From positions 1-64,000 of the forward strand of contig JASFKQ010000001.1 of the NCBI GenBank assembly GCA_050118555.1: DNA of 64,000 nt, read 5' to 3'. A program made the position numbers and the translations under genes. Below are positions 41,359 to 50,848 of the stretch, in pieces. Each line of letters begins with the position of its first letter. Within the stretch, counting starts at the first letter, position 1. The notes beneath the pieces are model-generated. The model did not search any database. It was not told where the DNA came from and worked only from the letters and a program-made list of their open reading frames with translations. The stretch comes from CALKKN01 sp050118555 (GTDB taxonomy: Bacteria > Pseudomonadota > Gammaproteobacteria > Xanthomonadales > SZUA-36).

Positions 41359-43395
41359 ATGACCACGACCCACACCAAGCCCTGGACGCAAAAATCCGGC
41401 CGCATTTACGCCATGGTGGGGTTCCTGGTCATTCTCCTCGCCTTCGTCGCCGTCACCTTCTTCCTGATCACCAAGGAGAGCCGCAACGAGCAGGAATGGA
41501 TTCGCCTGGCCACCGATCTGCAGGTGCACTCGCAGCAACTGGCCAAATCATCCGCGGAGGCCGTCGAAGGCAACCGCGGTGCGTTCATGCAACTTGGCGA
41601 CTCCACCGGAATCATCTCCGACGCAATGGACGACCTCAACGACGGCGACCCCGTCCGGTCGCTGCCGCCGCTTCCCGGCGTGATGGAACCGACGCTGGTC
41701 GAACTGGACAAGACGTGGAAGCGCATGAATACGAACGCGAGCAGCATCCTGGACCGGGAGTCGCTGGTGCTGGATCTGGCCGCGGCCAGCACGGCGTTCA
41801 TCAAGGTGGTTCCGGAAATCCAGGAACTGACCGACAAGGCAATCCGCCAACTGACGCAGGACGGCGCGCCCACCCAACAGGTGTTCGTCGCCGGTCGTCA
41901 GTTGGTGTTGACCGATCGCATCCTCCGGCACCTCAAGGAGATGCTGAGGGGAGGTGCTGGCTCCGTGGCCGCCGCCGACAACTTCACCCGCGAGATCGAT
42001 TATTTCGAACAGACCATGAACGCGCTGCTGCAGGGCAGCCAAAGCGTGGGGGTCACCCAGGTGAAATCCGGCGCCGCTCGAAGCGCGCTTTCCAGGGCTT
42101 CACAGGTTTACGAGGATGCCAGTCCGCAACTCGAAACCATTCTGAAATCCACCTCGGACATTCTGGCCGTGCGCGGCGCCGCGGACGAAATCTTCGTCGA
42201 CAGCCTGAAGATGTTCACCCTGTCGCGCCAGATTTCCGACACCGTCCTGCATCGCTCCGACAATAGGCTGTGGCCTTCGCTCTGGTCCGGTTCGCTGGCC
42301 CTCATCGTCATTCTGGTCTCCATCGCGCTGATGGTTCGTTCGTTCCTGGCGGCCGAGCGACGCCGGGCGATCGAGGCGGGCATGCAGAACCAGAAGAACC
42401 AGCAGGCCATCATGCGACTGCTGGACGAAATGAGTTCGCTGGCAGACGGCGACCTGCGGGTACGGGCGACGGTGACCGACGACATGACGGGCGCCATCGC
42501 CGATGCCGTCAATTTCGCGGTCGAACAGCTGCGAGAACTGGTGACGGGCATCAATATCACCGCGCAAACCGTGTCTGAATCGGCGCAGGAGACGATGGAC
42601 ACCACCGGCAAGCTGGCCCTGGCCTCGGGGCAGCAGGCCGAGCAGGTGCGTGAAGTCACCGATACCATCAACGAGATGTCCCGCTCATTCGACGCCATGG
42701 CCACGCGCTCCCGCGAATCCAGCGAGGTCGCACAGCGGTCCGTGGCGATTGCCCACAATGGGTCGCAGATGGTGCAGCAGACCATCCGGGGTATGGATAC
42801 GATCCGCGACCAGATCCAGGAAACGTCCAAGCGCATCAAGCGGCTGGGCGAATCCTCTCAGGAAATCGGCGACATCGTCGAACTGATCAACGGCATCGCG
42901 GAACAAACCAACATCCTCGCCCTCAACGCGGCGATCCAGTCTGCTTCCGCGGGCGGCGCCGGCCGCGGCTTCGCGGTGGTAGCCGACGAAGTGCAGCGCC
43001 TGGCCGAGCGCGCGACGAACGCGACCCGGCGCATCGAGTTGCTGGTGAAGAACATCCAGGCCGACACCTCGGAGGCGGTGATCTCGATGGAGTCCACCAC
43101 TTCGGAAGTCGTCGCGGGCGCCGAGAAGGCCGAGGACGCCGGCGAGGCGCTCAAGCGGATCGAATCCGTGTCCATGGACCTGTCCAAGCTGATCGAGGAG
43201 ATTTCCCAGGAGGCGCAGGAGCAGTCCGGAACGGCCACGCATGTGGCGGAGCACATGCAGAGCATCCGTGACGTATCCATCCGCACGTCCGAGGGCAGCA
43301 AGCAGACCGCGCAATCCATGGGCCGGCTGGCCGACCTCGTGCAGAAACTCCGGGAATCGGTAGCGGACTTCAAGCTGCCGCAACCTGGCGACTGA
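41359..43395 (+). CDS. pilJ: Methyl-accepting chemoreceptor PilJ (twitching motility)
   Basis: 678 residues from the ATG at 41359 (AGGAG four bases upstream). An ATG at 41272 with GGAG at seven bases would add a very basic 29-residue leader and overlap pilI; this is unresolved. A membrane segment at about 15-36 is followed by a PilJ-type sensory region with two helical modules, a second membrane segment near 305-325, a HAMP-like region, and the signalling hairpin (QTNILALNAAIQSASAGGAG then RGFAVVADEVQRLAERATNA). It senses pilin or surface contact in relatives and signals to ChpA. No methylesterase or pilK methyltransferase is encoded next to it. Confidence 0.93.
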   Translation: MTTTHTKPWTQKSGRIYAMVGFLVILLAFVAVTFFLITKESRNEQEWIRLATDLQVHSQQLAKSSAEAVEGNRGAFMQLGDSTGIISDAMDDLNDGDPVRSLPPLPGVMEPTLVELDKTWKRMNTNASSILDRESLVLDLAAASTAFIKVVPEIQELTDKAIRQLTQDGAPTQQVFVAGRQLVLTDRILRHLKEMLRGGAGSVAAADNFTREIDYFEQTMNALLQGSQSVGVTQVKSGAARSALSRASQVYEDASPQLETILKSTSDILAVRGAADEIFVDSLKMFTLSRQISDTVLHRSDNRLWPSLWSGSLALIVILVSIALMVRSFLAAERRRAIEAGMQNQKNQQAIMRLLDEMSSLADGDLRVRATVTDDMTGAIADAVNFAVEQLRELVTGINITAQTVSESAQETMDTTGKLALASGQQAEQVREVTDTINEMSRSFDAMATRSRESSEVAQRSVAIAHNGSQMVQQTIRGMDTIRDQIQETSKRIKRLGESSQEIGDIVELINGIAEQTNILALNAAIQSASAGGAGRGFAVVADEVQRLAERATNATRRIELLVKNIQADTSEAVISMESTTSEVVAGAEKAEDAGEALKRIESVSMDLSKLIEEISQEAQEQSGTATHVAEHMQSIRDVSIRTSEGSKQTAQSMGRLADLVQKLRESVADFKLPQPGD

Positions 43396-43425
43396 GCGAC
43401 CGGGCGGATCACGGAGGGATCTTGA

Positions 43426-46400
43426 ATGATGCTTGAAGGATCGAACACGAGTGCCGCGATCGGCTGGGTGCGGGAGGACCTGGACGAATGCCTCGAGACC
43501 ATTCGCGAGAACCTGGAAGCCTTCGCGGAAGATCCGGCACAGCGCGATCCGCTGGCCGCCGTACAGGAAGAGCTCGAGCGGCTGAACCTCATCTTCCTGA
43601 CCATGGAGCAACGCGGCGCCAGCATCCTGACGGATGAAATGATCGCGGTCGGCGGCCACATGTTGCACAACGGCAAGGCCAACGTCGAAGAATCGCTCAA
43701 CGCGCTCACCGACGCGATTATCGTTTTGCCCTCGTACCTCGACCGCCTGCAGGCCGGGCACGAAGACCTGCCCATACTGTTGTTGCCGACCCTGAATGAA
43801 CTCCGGGCCACCTACGACGAATCCCTGCTCTCCGAAGGCACGCTGTTCGCCCCGGACCTGGACGTCATCATTCCCGAGCTGAGCGGCAGTGAGGCCGACG
43901 CGATCGCCGCCAGCGATTTCCCCGCTTTCGCCCGCCGCGTGCGCAGCCTGTACCAGGGCGCCTTGCTCGGTTGGCTCAAGGAACAATCCAAGGACTCGCT
44001 GCTCAACCCGATGCAGCAGGTGTGCCGCAAACTCTACATACGACTGGGCCGTAACGAACTCCGGCGCCTCTGGTGGATCGCAGAGCAGGTCATGCAGGGA
44101 TTAATCGATGACTCGATCGACAACGACCTGGCGCTTCGCCGCCTGTTCGCCCGGCTGGACCTGACGCTCAAGGCCATGACCGAAGGCGGAGAGAAGGGAC
44201 CGGCCAGCGACACGATCACGGCGCTGTCCCGCGCGCTGCTGTTTTACGCCGCCCAGGCACGGCCCGGCAGCAAGGCCACCGACACCCTGAGGAAGCACTT
44301 CAAGCTCGAGGAGCTGATCCCCGACCGCGACGCACTGATGCGCGCCAGGGGAGCGGTGACGGGCCGCGACGCCGGCCTGTTCCAGTCAATCGGGGATGCC
44401 GTGCGCGAAGAGCTCAGCCAGGTCAAGGACACCCTCGACATGGAGCTGCGCACCGGCCGGATCGATGCCGAACAGCGAGCGGAGAGCAGAAAATCGCTCC
44501 AGCAGCTCGCCGACACGCTGCGCATGCTGGAGCTGCCCGTCCCGGCGCACGCCGTGGAGGAGTTGCTGCCGGCGCTGGAAGAGACCAAGGGCGCCACCAA
44601 TATGGACCTGGACTCGCCGCTGCTGGCGCTGGCCCAGAAACTGATCGAAGTCGAGTCGATCCTGAACACCCACATCCAGCTGTTGGGCGAACCGGTCGAG
44701 GAGCAGGCCGCCACCGACGGGCTCTCGCTGCCGCCGCACGAACAGCGGCAAATCCTCGGCCGTCTGCTGGACGAATGCGTTTCGACGCTGCGGGAAGTCC
44801 AGGACGCGATCCGCGAGCGGCTCGACGGCAATGCCGAAGCGGACTTCAACACGGGCCTGGCCCAGATCGCGGGCGCACTGGGCGTGGCTTCGCAGGGTGA
44901 AGTCGCGGCGCTGACCGGAAAGCTCGGCCGGGCGCTCAACGCGGCCCTGGCTCAGCCCGGGGACGTCCCCAACCTGGAAGCCCTGACCGACGCAGTCGCC
45001 GCGCTGGAGCTCTACCTCGCCGGATGCCGCGACGAACAGGCCAACAGCGTGCGTTTCCTCGAAGTCATGCACGGCCGGCTCGAAGGCTTGCCGGAAGCAG
45101 ACGCCGATGGTGGGGAAGTGCCCGAGACCAGCATCACGCTGCCAAGCCGGAGCCGCGAAGCGCCCGCACCTGCAGAGGCGCGCGAGCCAGCGCCTTCGGC
45201 AACAGGTATCGACCCGGCCATGCTGGGGATCTTCCTCGAAGAGTTCGACTCGGTCCGCAGCAGCCTCGAGAGCCAGCTCAAGCAATGGCTGGAGGAACCG
45301 GCCAACCAGAAGGCGCTTGGCGAGGTGCGGCGCGCGTTCCACACGCTCAAGGGCAGCGGCCGCATGGTCGGCGCCGCGGAAATCGGCGAATTCGCCTGGC
45401 GCGTCGAGGACCTGCTCAACGCACTCATCGAGAAGCGCATCGAATTCTCCCCGGCCCTGGGCGACACAATCGTTCTGGCAACCGCTGCGCTCGATCCTCT
45501 TCGTGCGTGCCTGGTGAATGAACCAGCCACGCTAGAACCCGACGCCATACAGTCGCTGGCGGCGCACATACAGAAGATCGGCGCCGGCAAGCGCGCCGAT
45601 GTCGAGGAGCTGAGGAACAGCCTGCCTGACGCCTTCCTCGCGGCACTTGCGGCGGAACCGGAAAAGGCAGCCGACGCCAGAGCCGAAGCCGAGCCCGTGG
45701 CGGCCGCCGCCGAGGACGAGGATACGGACCTCGAACCCGAGCGGCTGGAAAGACTGCTGAGCGGCGAGGAAGTGGACCCGACGCTGCGCCAGCTGATGAT
45801 CGGCGAAATCCAGAGCTATCTCGGCGAGTTCGAATCCTTCGCCGATGGTCTCGCCTCGGGCCAAGACCAGGCAGTGAGCCCGAACCTGGTGCGCGCTGCG
45901 CACACTCTGGCCGGAACGCTGTCGATGGCGCCCCTGGGCCAGGAGGGAGACGTTGCACGCGCCCTGGAAGACTACCTGGACAACCGGCTGAAGACCGACC
46001 GCCCGGTCGCGGCTGCATCCTCTCTTCCCGTGCAGACCGCCCTGCACCGTTTCCACCAGCGCCTGTTCGTGCTGGAGGAAGGGGCTGCGGAGACCTATCC
46101 GCTGGAAGACGAGCGTCTGCTGGCCAACCTCGCCGGCCTGGCCGAACTCGAGGATTCGGCCACGGATTCCCGGACGGAACCCACCGCTCAGGAAGAGCGC
46201 GCGGAGACGGAAGAGCGTCCCGCCACGGAGGCGAAGGCTCCGGCTTCGGAACCGGCGGCGCCGGAAGAAACGTCCGCGGCCCCGGAAGAACAGCCGGAGA
46301 CGGAAGAACCCGCCGTCGCGGAGTCGGAAGCGGCGGCCCCGGAACCCGATGGGCGGCATATCTCGATCGAAGAGGGAAGCATCATCGCCATCTTCCTGGA

Positions 46401-48867
46401 AGAGGCGAACGAGGTGCTGGAGCGCTGCGACACACTGTTGAATACCTGGCGCGACAAGCTCTCCGACCGCAAGCTGGTGCAAAACCTGCAACGCGAAATC
46501 CATACGTTCAAGGGCGGCGCGCGGATGGCCGGGCTAGAGGGGCTCGGCGACCTCAGTCACGCGATGGAGACGCTGCTCGAACATATCGCCGCCGGCCGTC
46601 TGGAGGCGACCGTCCTGGCGGTGCAGGCACTGGAAGAAGGCTGCGACCGCCTGACCGTCTGGGTCGAGCAAATCCAGTCGGGCACGTTGCCGGAAACGGG
46701 CGACGCGCGCGCCCGGTTCGAACAGCGGGTGAAGGCGCTGCGGATGCCGGCGGCGGAGCCGGAAGAAGAACCGGCGGCGGAGCCGGTCGACATGCGTCCG
46801 GCGACACCGAAACCCGATTCTTCCCGCGAAGCGGAAGCCGGGGAGACGGCGGAAGTCCGGACCGAGGACACACCGGAAGCCGCACCGGAAGAACCGCCGG
46901 CGCCCGAACCGACCCGGCACAAGGCGCCCCGCCCGGCGGCGGCGCGAAAGCCCGGTCTCGGCGAAGAACCGGCACGGGAATTCCGGGAGATTACCGAGAG
47001 GACCTCGGCGGCTTCCGACGACGCCGGGGCCGGCGCGCAGATCCGGGTTGCCGCGGAACTCATGGACAAGCTGGTCAACTACTCCGGCGAAATCAGCATC
47101 TACCGTTCGCGCCTCGAACAGCAACTCGGCACCGTCCGCTTCAACCTGAAGGAGGTGGACGCGACCGTCCAGCGCCTGCGCGACCAGTTGCGCAAGATGG
47201 ACATGGAAAGCGAGGCGCAGATGATGTCGCGCTACCAGAGCGCTTCTACGCAGGGCACATCGGAATTCGATCCGCTCGAGCTCGATCGCTTCTCCAACAT
47301 GCAACAGCTCTCGCGGGCGCTCTCGGAAACCGTCAGCGACCTCGTGAACCTGCACGATATGCTCGACGATTCGGTGCGCCAGGCCGAAAGCCTGCTGACG
47401 CAGCAGTCCCGGGTCAGCAGCGAACTGCAGGAAGGTCTGATGCAGACGCGGATGACGCCGTTCGGCAGCGCCGCGCCGCGTCTGCGCCGCGTGGTTCGCG
47501 CCGCCGCCACCGAAACCGGCAAAAAGGCGCGCCTGCAACTGCGCATGGCCGGTTCCAGCGATCAGCTCGATCGCAACGTGCTGGAGCGCATCACCGCGCC
47601 GCTCGAGCACATGCTGCGCAATGCCGTGGCCCATGGGATCGAGGACCCGAAGGTCCGCCGCAAGCTGAAGAAACCCGAAGAGGGCAGCATCACAGTCACC
47701 GTGCAAGCCGAAGCGACAGAGTTCGTGATCCGTGTCCAGGACGACGGCAGCGGCATCAACCTGGACGCCGTCCGCAAGCGCGCAATCGAGCGCGGTATGA
47801 TCAAGGCCGACGAGCGGGTCGATCCGCATCGACTGGTTCAGTTCATTCGCGAAAGCGGGTTCTCGACCGCGCAGACCGTGACCGGGCTGGCAGGCCGCGG
47901 CGTGGGCATGGACGTCGTGAACAGCGAGATCAAGCAGATCGGCGGTTCGATGGAAATCGACACCGAGGCGGGCAAAGGCACCCGCTTCACGATCCGGATT
48001 CCGTTCAGCCTGGCGGTCATGCAGGCCATCGGCGTGACCGTCGGCGATCGTCCCTTCCAGATTCCGCTGAACAGCGTGGCGGGTGTTACCCGCATGAGCC
48101 CCTCGGAGTACGGCGCCCTGGTCAAAAGCGAGGCGCCGAGCTGCCATTTTGCGGGCGAAGACTACCCGTTGCTCGAGCTCGAACCGTTGCTGGACGCTCC
48201 CACGCTACCGCTCGACAACGATAACGTGTCGCTGCTCCTGATCCGTACGGGCGATTACAAGGCGGCATTCCGCGTGTCGGCCCTGCAGGGCCACCAGGAA
48301 GTCGTCATCAAGCCGGTCGGACCGCAGATCAGCAGCATCCCCGGGATCCTGGGCGGCACCATTGCCGCGGACGGACAGGTGATGATCATCCTGGACATGG
48401 GCCCGCTGATCCGCCGCGGCCTGGAGCGCCCCATCCAGCCACCGGAACCCGCCCCGGCGCCGCGCGAGGAATCGCGCAAGCCGGTCGTCATGGTCGTCGA
48501 CGATTCGATCACGATGCGCAAGGTGACTTCCCGCGTGCTGGAAAACCATTCGCTGGAGGTCATGACGGCCCAGGACGGTCTGGACGCCGTCGAGAAGCTG
48601 CATGAACGCGTACCGGACCTGATGCTGCTGGACATCGAGATGCCACGGATGGACGGATACGAGTTGCTCGAGCACGTCCGGGCCGACGCGCGGCTCCGGC
48701 ACGTACCGGTGGTCATGATCACGTCGCGCGCCGGGCAGAAGCACCGCAAGAAGGCAAAAGCGGCCGGCGCAAACGCCTACCTGACCAAACCGTACCAGGA
48801 ACCCGAACTGGTCGAGCAAGTCAGTGAGATGCTGGGCATCGAACTCGTGCCGAGGAGGTCGGACTGA
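43426..48867 (+). CDS. chpA: ChpA-type hybrid chemotaxis histidine kinase
   Basis: 1813 residues; the Pseudomonas version is about 2470. Order: a FimL-like helical N-terminal region (about 1-500); Hpt domain 1 (FHTLKGSGRMVG near 638); a divergent Hpt-like domain (AAHTLAGTLSMA near 823); a long Glu/Pro/Ala linker; Hpt domain 3 (IHTFKGGARMAG near 1025); a second acidic linker; a dimerisation helix pair (AAELMDKLVNYSGEISIYR near 1205); the CheA ATPase (EHMLRNAVAHGIEDP, VQDDGSGINLD, GLAGRGVGMDVV); a CheW domain (about 1520-1650); and a receiver (DD, Asp near 1735 in LLDIEMPRMDGYE). It phosphorylates PilG. Confidence 0.96.
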   Translation: MMLEGSNTSAAIGWVREDLDECLETIRENLEAFAEDPAQRDPLAAVQEELERLNLIFLTMEQRGASILTDEMIAVGGHMLHNGKANVEESLNALTDAIIVLPSYLDRLQAGHEDLPILLLPTLNELRATYDESLLSEGTLFAPDLDVIIPELSGSEADAIAASDFPAFARRVRSLYQGALLGWLKEQSKDSLLNPMQQVCRKLYIRLGRNELRRLWWIAEQVMQGLIDDSIDNDLALRRLFARLDLTLKAMTEGGEKGPASDTITALSRALLFYAAQARPGSKATDTLRKHFKLEELIPDRDALMRARGAVTGRDAGLFQSIGDAVREELSQVKDTLDMELRTGRIDAEQRAESRKSLQQLADTLRMLELPVPAHAVEELLPALEETKGATNMDLDSPLLALAQKLIEVESILNTHIQLLGEPVEEQAATDGLSLPPHEQRQILGRLLDECVSTLREVQDAIRERLDGNAEADFNTGLAQIAGALGVASQGEVAALTGKLGRALNAALAQPGDVPNLEALTDAVAALELYLAGCRDEQANSVRFLEVMHGRLEGLPEADADGGEVPETSITLPSRSREAPAPAEAREPAPSATGIDPAMLGIFLEEFDSVRSSLESQLKQWLEEPANQKALGEVRRAFHTLKGSGRMVGAAEIGEFAWRVEDLLNALIEKRIEFSPALGDTIVLATAALDPLRACLVNEPATLEPDAIQSLAAHIQKIGAGKRADVEELRNSLPDAFLAALAAEPEKAADARAEAEPVAAAAEDEDTDLEPERLERLLSGEEVDPTLRQLMIGEIQSYLGEFESFADGLASGQDQAVSPNLVRAAHTLAGTLSMAPLGQEGDVARALEDYLDNRLKTDRPVAAASSLPVQTALHRFHQRLFVLEEGAAETYPLEDERLLANLAGLAELEDSATDSRTEPTAQEERAETEERPATEAKAPASEPAAPEETSAAPEEQPETEEPAVAESEAAAPEPDGRHISIEEGSIIAIFLEEANEVLERCDTLLNTWRDKLSDRKLVQNLQREIHTFKGGARMAGLEGLGDLSHAMETLLEHIAAGRLEATVLAVQALEEGCDRLTVWVEQIQSGTLPETGDARARFEQRVKALRMPAAEPEEEPAAEPVDMRPATPKPDSSREAEAGETAEVRTEDTPEAAPEEPPAPEPTRHKAPRPAAARKPGLGEEPAREFREITERTSAASDDAGAGAQIRVAAELMDKLVNYSGEISIYRSRLEQQLGTVRFNLKEVDATVQRLRDQLRKMDMESEAQMMSRYQSASTQGTSEFDPLELDRFSNMQQLSRALSETVSDLVNLHDMLDDSVRQAESLLTQQSRVSSELQEGLMQTRMTPFGSAAPRLRRVVRAAATETGKKARLQLRMAGSSDQLDRNVLERITAPLEHMLRNAVAHGIEDPKVRRKLKKPEEGSITVTVQAEATEFVIRVQDDGSGINLDAVRKRAIERGMIKADERVDPHRLVQFIRESGFSTAQTVTGLAGRGVGMDVVNSEIKQIGGSMEIDTEAGKGTRFTIRIPFSLAVMQAIGVTVGDRPFQIPLNSVAGVTRMSPSEYGALVKSEAPSCHFAGEDYPLLELEPLLDAPTLPLDNDNVSLLLIRTGDYKAAFRVSALQGHQEVVIKPVGPQISSIPGILGGTIAADGQVMIILDMGPLIRRGLERPIQPPEPAPAPREESRKPVVMVVDDSITMRKVTSRVLENHSLEVMTAQDGLDAVEKLHERVPDLMLLDIEMPRMDGYELLEHVRADARLRHVPVVMITSRAGQKHRKKAKAAGANAYLTKPYQEPELVEQVSEMLGIELVPRRSD

Positions 48868-48868
48868 C

Positions 48869-49420
48869 ATGTCGAGACAGGTCTACAGCCGTAACCGGAA
48901 CAGCACGGGGCGCAAACGGGTGTTGCGCGCCTCGGGCAAGAGCCCCGAACTGCACTGCATGGTGGTCCCCACGGATCCGGAGATCCTGCTGCTCCCGACC
49001 AGCGTGATGTGCGAGGTCGTCGACTACAAGGATATTGCACCGATCGAAGACGCACCCCCCTGGCTGATGGGACAGGTCCAGTGGGAAAACCGGCAGGTGC
49101 CCGTATTCAGCTTCAGCGGGCTCATCAACGGCAAGGATGTGCAGGCGCCCGGACCCCGGGCCAAGGTAATGATCATCAAGTCGCTCGCCGAATCCGGGCG
49201 GGTCCCCTACCTCGGGCTGCTGCTGGGCGACCTGCCGCGCCCGGTCAAGGTGAACGACGGGGATCTCCAGGAAACCGGCGACGAGAAGAAGGCGATGGGC
49301 GTCTTCAGCCGCGTACGCATCGGCGACGAGGAGGACGCGATCATCCCGGACATCGACCGGCTGACCCATTTGGTCACGCACGCGACCTACGGCGCGCTGC
49401 CGATTACCCAGTTGGACTAG
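48869..49420 (+). CDS. chpC: CheW-like adaptor of the Chp system (ChpC-like)
   Basis: 183 residues starting one base after the chpA stop, with GAGGAGG ten bases upstream inside chpA. A basic N-terminal tail (SRNRNSTGRKRVLRASGK) leads into a divergent CheW domain: LHCMVVPTDPEILLLPTSVM, then WLMGQVQWENRQVPVFSFSG, MIIKSLAESGRVPYLGLLLG. It probably links extra receptors to ChpA, as ChpC does in Pseudomonas. A 476-base repeat-filled gap follows. Confidence 0.85.
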   Translation: MSRQVYSRNRNSTGRKRVLRASGKSPELHCMVVPTDPEILLLPTSVMCEVVDYKDIAPIEDAPPWLMGQVQWENRQVPVFSFSGLINGKDVQAPGPRAKVMIIKSLAESGRVPYLGLLLGDLPRPVKVNDGDLQETGDEKKAMGVFSRVRIGDEEDAIIPDIDRLTHLVTHATYGALPITQLD

Positions 49421-49434
49421 CCTGCATATCGCAC

Positions 49435-49458
49435 CAGCCGGGTTTGGCTGGCTTCCCG
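49435..49458 (+). repeat. Direct repeat copy 1 with internal hairpin
   Basis: A 24-base sequence identical to 49691-49714. It contains the inverted arms CCAGCC and GGCTGG (with the base before it) around GGGTTT, so RNA from chpC would fold here 15 bases after its stop. No T-run follows. It could protect the 3' end of the Pil-Chp transcript. Related context (gcctgc...) precedes both copies. Confidence 0.6.
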
Positions 49459-49690
49459 GAACATTGAGTCCTGGATAATTCTCGGAATGTTGGAAGCAGA
49501 TTCCAACGCTACCGCGCTCCTCCGCCCAACCCTATCCCGGCCCTGGCTGGTCCATGCACGCCTGCGCTTGGTTTTCCCTCAACCCGTAGCCCCGGCTACA
49601 GGTCTCGCTCCAAACCGGCGCCCAGACGCACCTGTCCTGCGCCATCATCCGGGATACTGATGCAATATGCAGGCTGCCTGCCTATCCCGC

Positions 49691-49714
49691 CAGCCGGGTT
49701 TGGCTGGCTTCCCG
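49691..49714 (+). repeat. Direct repeat copy 2 with internal hairpin
   Basis: Second exact copy of the 24-base unit at 49435-49458, here running directly into the REP-like unit that begins at 49714. Between the copies (49459-49690) are a further small hairpin, GTAGCC/GGCTAC at 49586-49599, and no credible gene. Confidence 0.6.
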
Positions 49715-49819
49715 CGTAGGAGCCCGCTCTGCGGGCGATTGAAAGATCGCAACCCACACCTGAGCGCGCGATGCACGTGATGCCGGATACTGTTTCGCCC
49801 GCAGAGCGGGCTCCTACGC
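49714..49819. repeat. Inverted pair of REP-like units (BIME-like)
   Basis: A 25-base unit (49714-49738, containing TAGGAGCCCGCTCTGCGGGC) is repeated exactly in inverse orientation at 49795-49819, separated by 56 bases. Each unit has its own short hairpin, CCCGC/GCGGG. This is the form of REP/BIME extragenic palindromes mobilised by RAYT-type transposases. The same core occurs near 30319. It lies in the gap 49421-49896 between chpC and the convergent rsmE. Confidence 0.82.
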
Positions 49820-49896
49820 CTTCTGCCAGTCCGGGCGGGAAGGGGTAACGAAGAGCCAGGTCACAGGACCGGTGCAGATGACCGGCGCCCGCCGGC

Positions 49897-50628
49897 CTAT
49901 GCTCCCAGATCGCCGAACAACGCCTGCAGGATCGCTACCGCGGCCGGCGCTGCGGTCTCGGTACGCAGGATGCGCCGTCCCAGCCGCACACCCCGAACAC
50001 CACCGGCCAGGATGCGCTCATATTCACGATCGCTGAACCCGCCCTCCGGACCTATGGCCAGTTCGACCCGCTGCCCCGGGTCGAGCCGGGCCAACGATGC
50101 ATCCGCCCCGGGATGCATGACGATACGCTGTCCCGCCCGATCGTTCGCCAGCCAGTCGTCCAGATCCAGCGCCGGCAACACCTGCGGAACCACGGCGCGC
50201 CCGCTCTGCTCGCAAGCGGCCACCACCACGCCCCGCCAGTGGGCCATTCGCCGCTCCAGCTTGTCGCCCGACAGGCGGACCTCGACCCGCTCACTGAACA
50301 ATGGCCGGAACGCGCTCGCCCCCAGCTCCGTGCATTTCTGCAAGGTCTGGTCCATGCGTTCGCCGCGGCTGATTGCCTGGGCAACCGTGATCATGAAATC
50401 GGGTTCGCGGACAGCGGGCAGGCGACTGCGCACCTCCAGGACCATCGAGTTCTTGCCCGGCCGCAACACGTCGGCTGCGTAGTCGTGGCCGTCACCGTTG
50501 AACAGGACCATGCTCTGCCCGGGCACCACCCGTAACACCCGGCCGAGGTAGTGTGCAGCCGGCCCCTCCAGGACCACTTCCGCGCCCGGTTCGAGATGCA
50601 TTGCCGTATGTATTCGGATTATCCGCAC
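49897..50628 (-). CDS. rsmE: 16S rRNA (uracil-1498-N3)-methyltransferase
   Basis: SPOUT-class methyltransferase acting on the 30S subunit. 243 residues from a GTG at 50628 with GGGGA seven bases upstream. The N-terminal PUA-like part includes HYLGRVLRVVPGQ, the substrate region ISRGERMDQTLQKCTELGA, and the trefoil-knot SAM site ELAIGPEGGFSDREYE and VRLGRRILRTETA. Divergent from the IMPase-family gene. Confidence 0.95.
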   Translation of the reverse strand: MRIIRIHTAMHLEPGAEVVLEGPAAHYLGRVLRVVPGQSMVLFNGDGHDYAADVLRPGKNSMVLEVRSRLPAVREPDFMITVAQAISRGERMDQTLQKCTELGASAFRPLFSERVEVRLSGDKLERRMAHWRGVVVAACEQSGRAVVPQVLPALDLDDWLANDRAGQRIVMHPGADASLARLDPGQRVELAIGPEGGFSDREYERILAGGVRGVRLGRRILRTETAAPAAVAILQALFGDLGA

Positions 50629-50848
50629 TGAACATTCCCCCGGCCGCGCCGCCCGCGGCGCGCACCCGGATCGTAACCAGGCCAAGAGTATATGAATGAT
50701 CCGCAGAGGATGACACTCCCGGTCGGAAGGTGGGCCGCTCGGGCCTCGCCGGTTGTGGCCGCCGACGCCTGACCGGCGCCGCTGTCCGCATGCGGACAGC
50801 CAACTTTGCTATCATTCCCCGAATCACCGAGCCCTGCAGAACACCGTC

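Noticed and set aside
46534..48147. 537-codon minus-strand frame opposite chpA
   Set aside because: Antisense to the kinase core, Arg- and His-rich, no family features.
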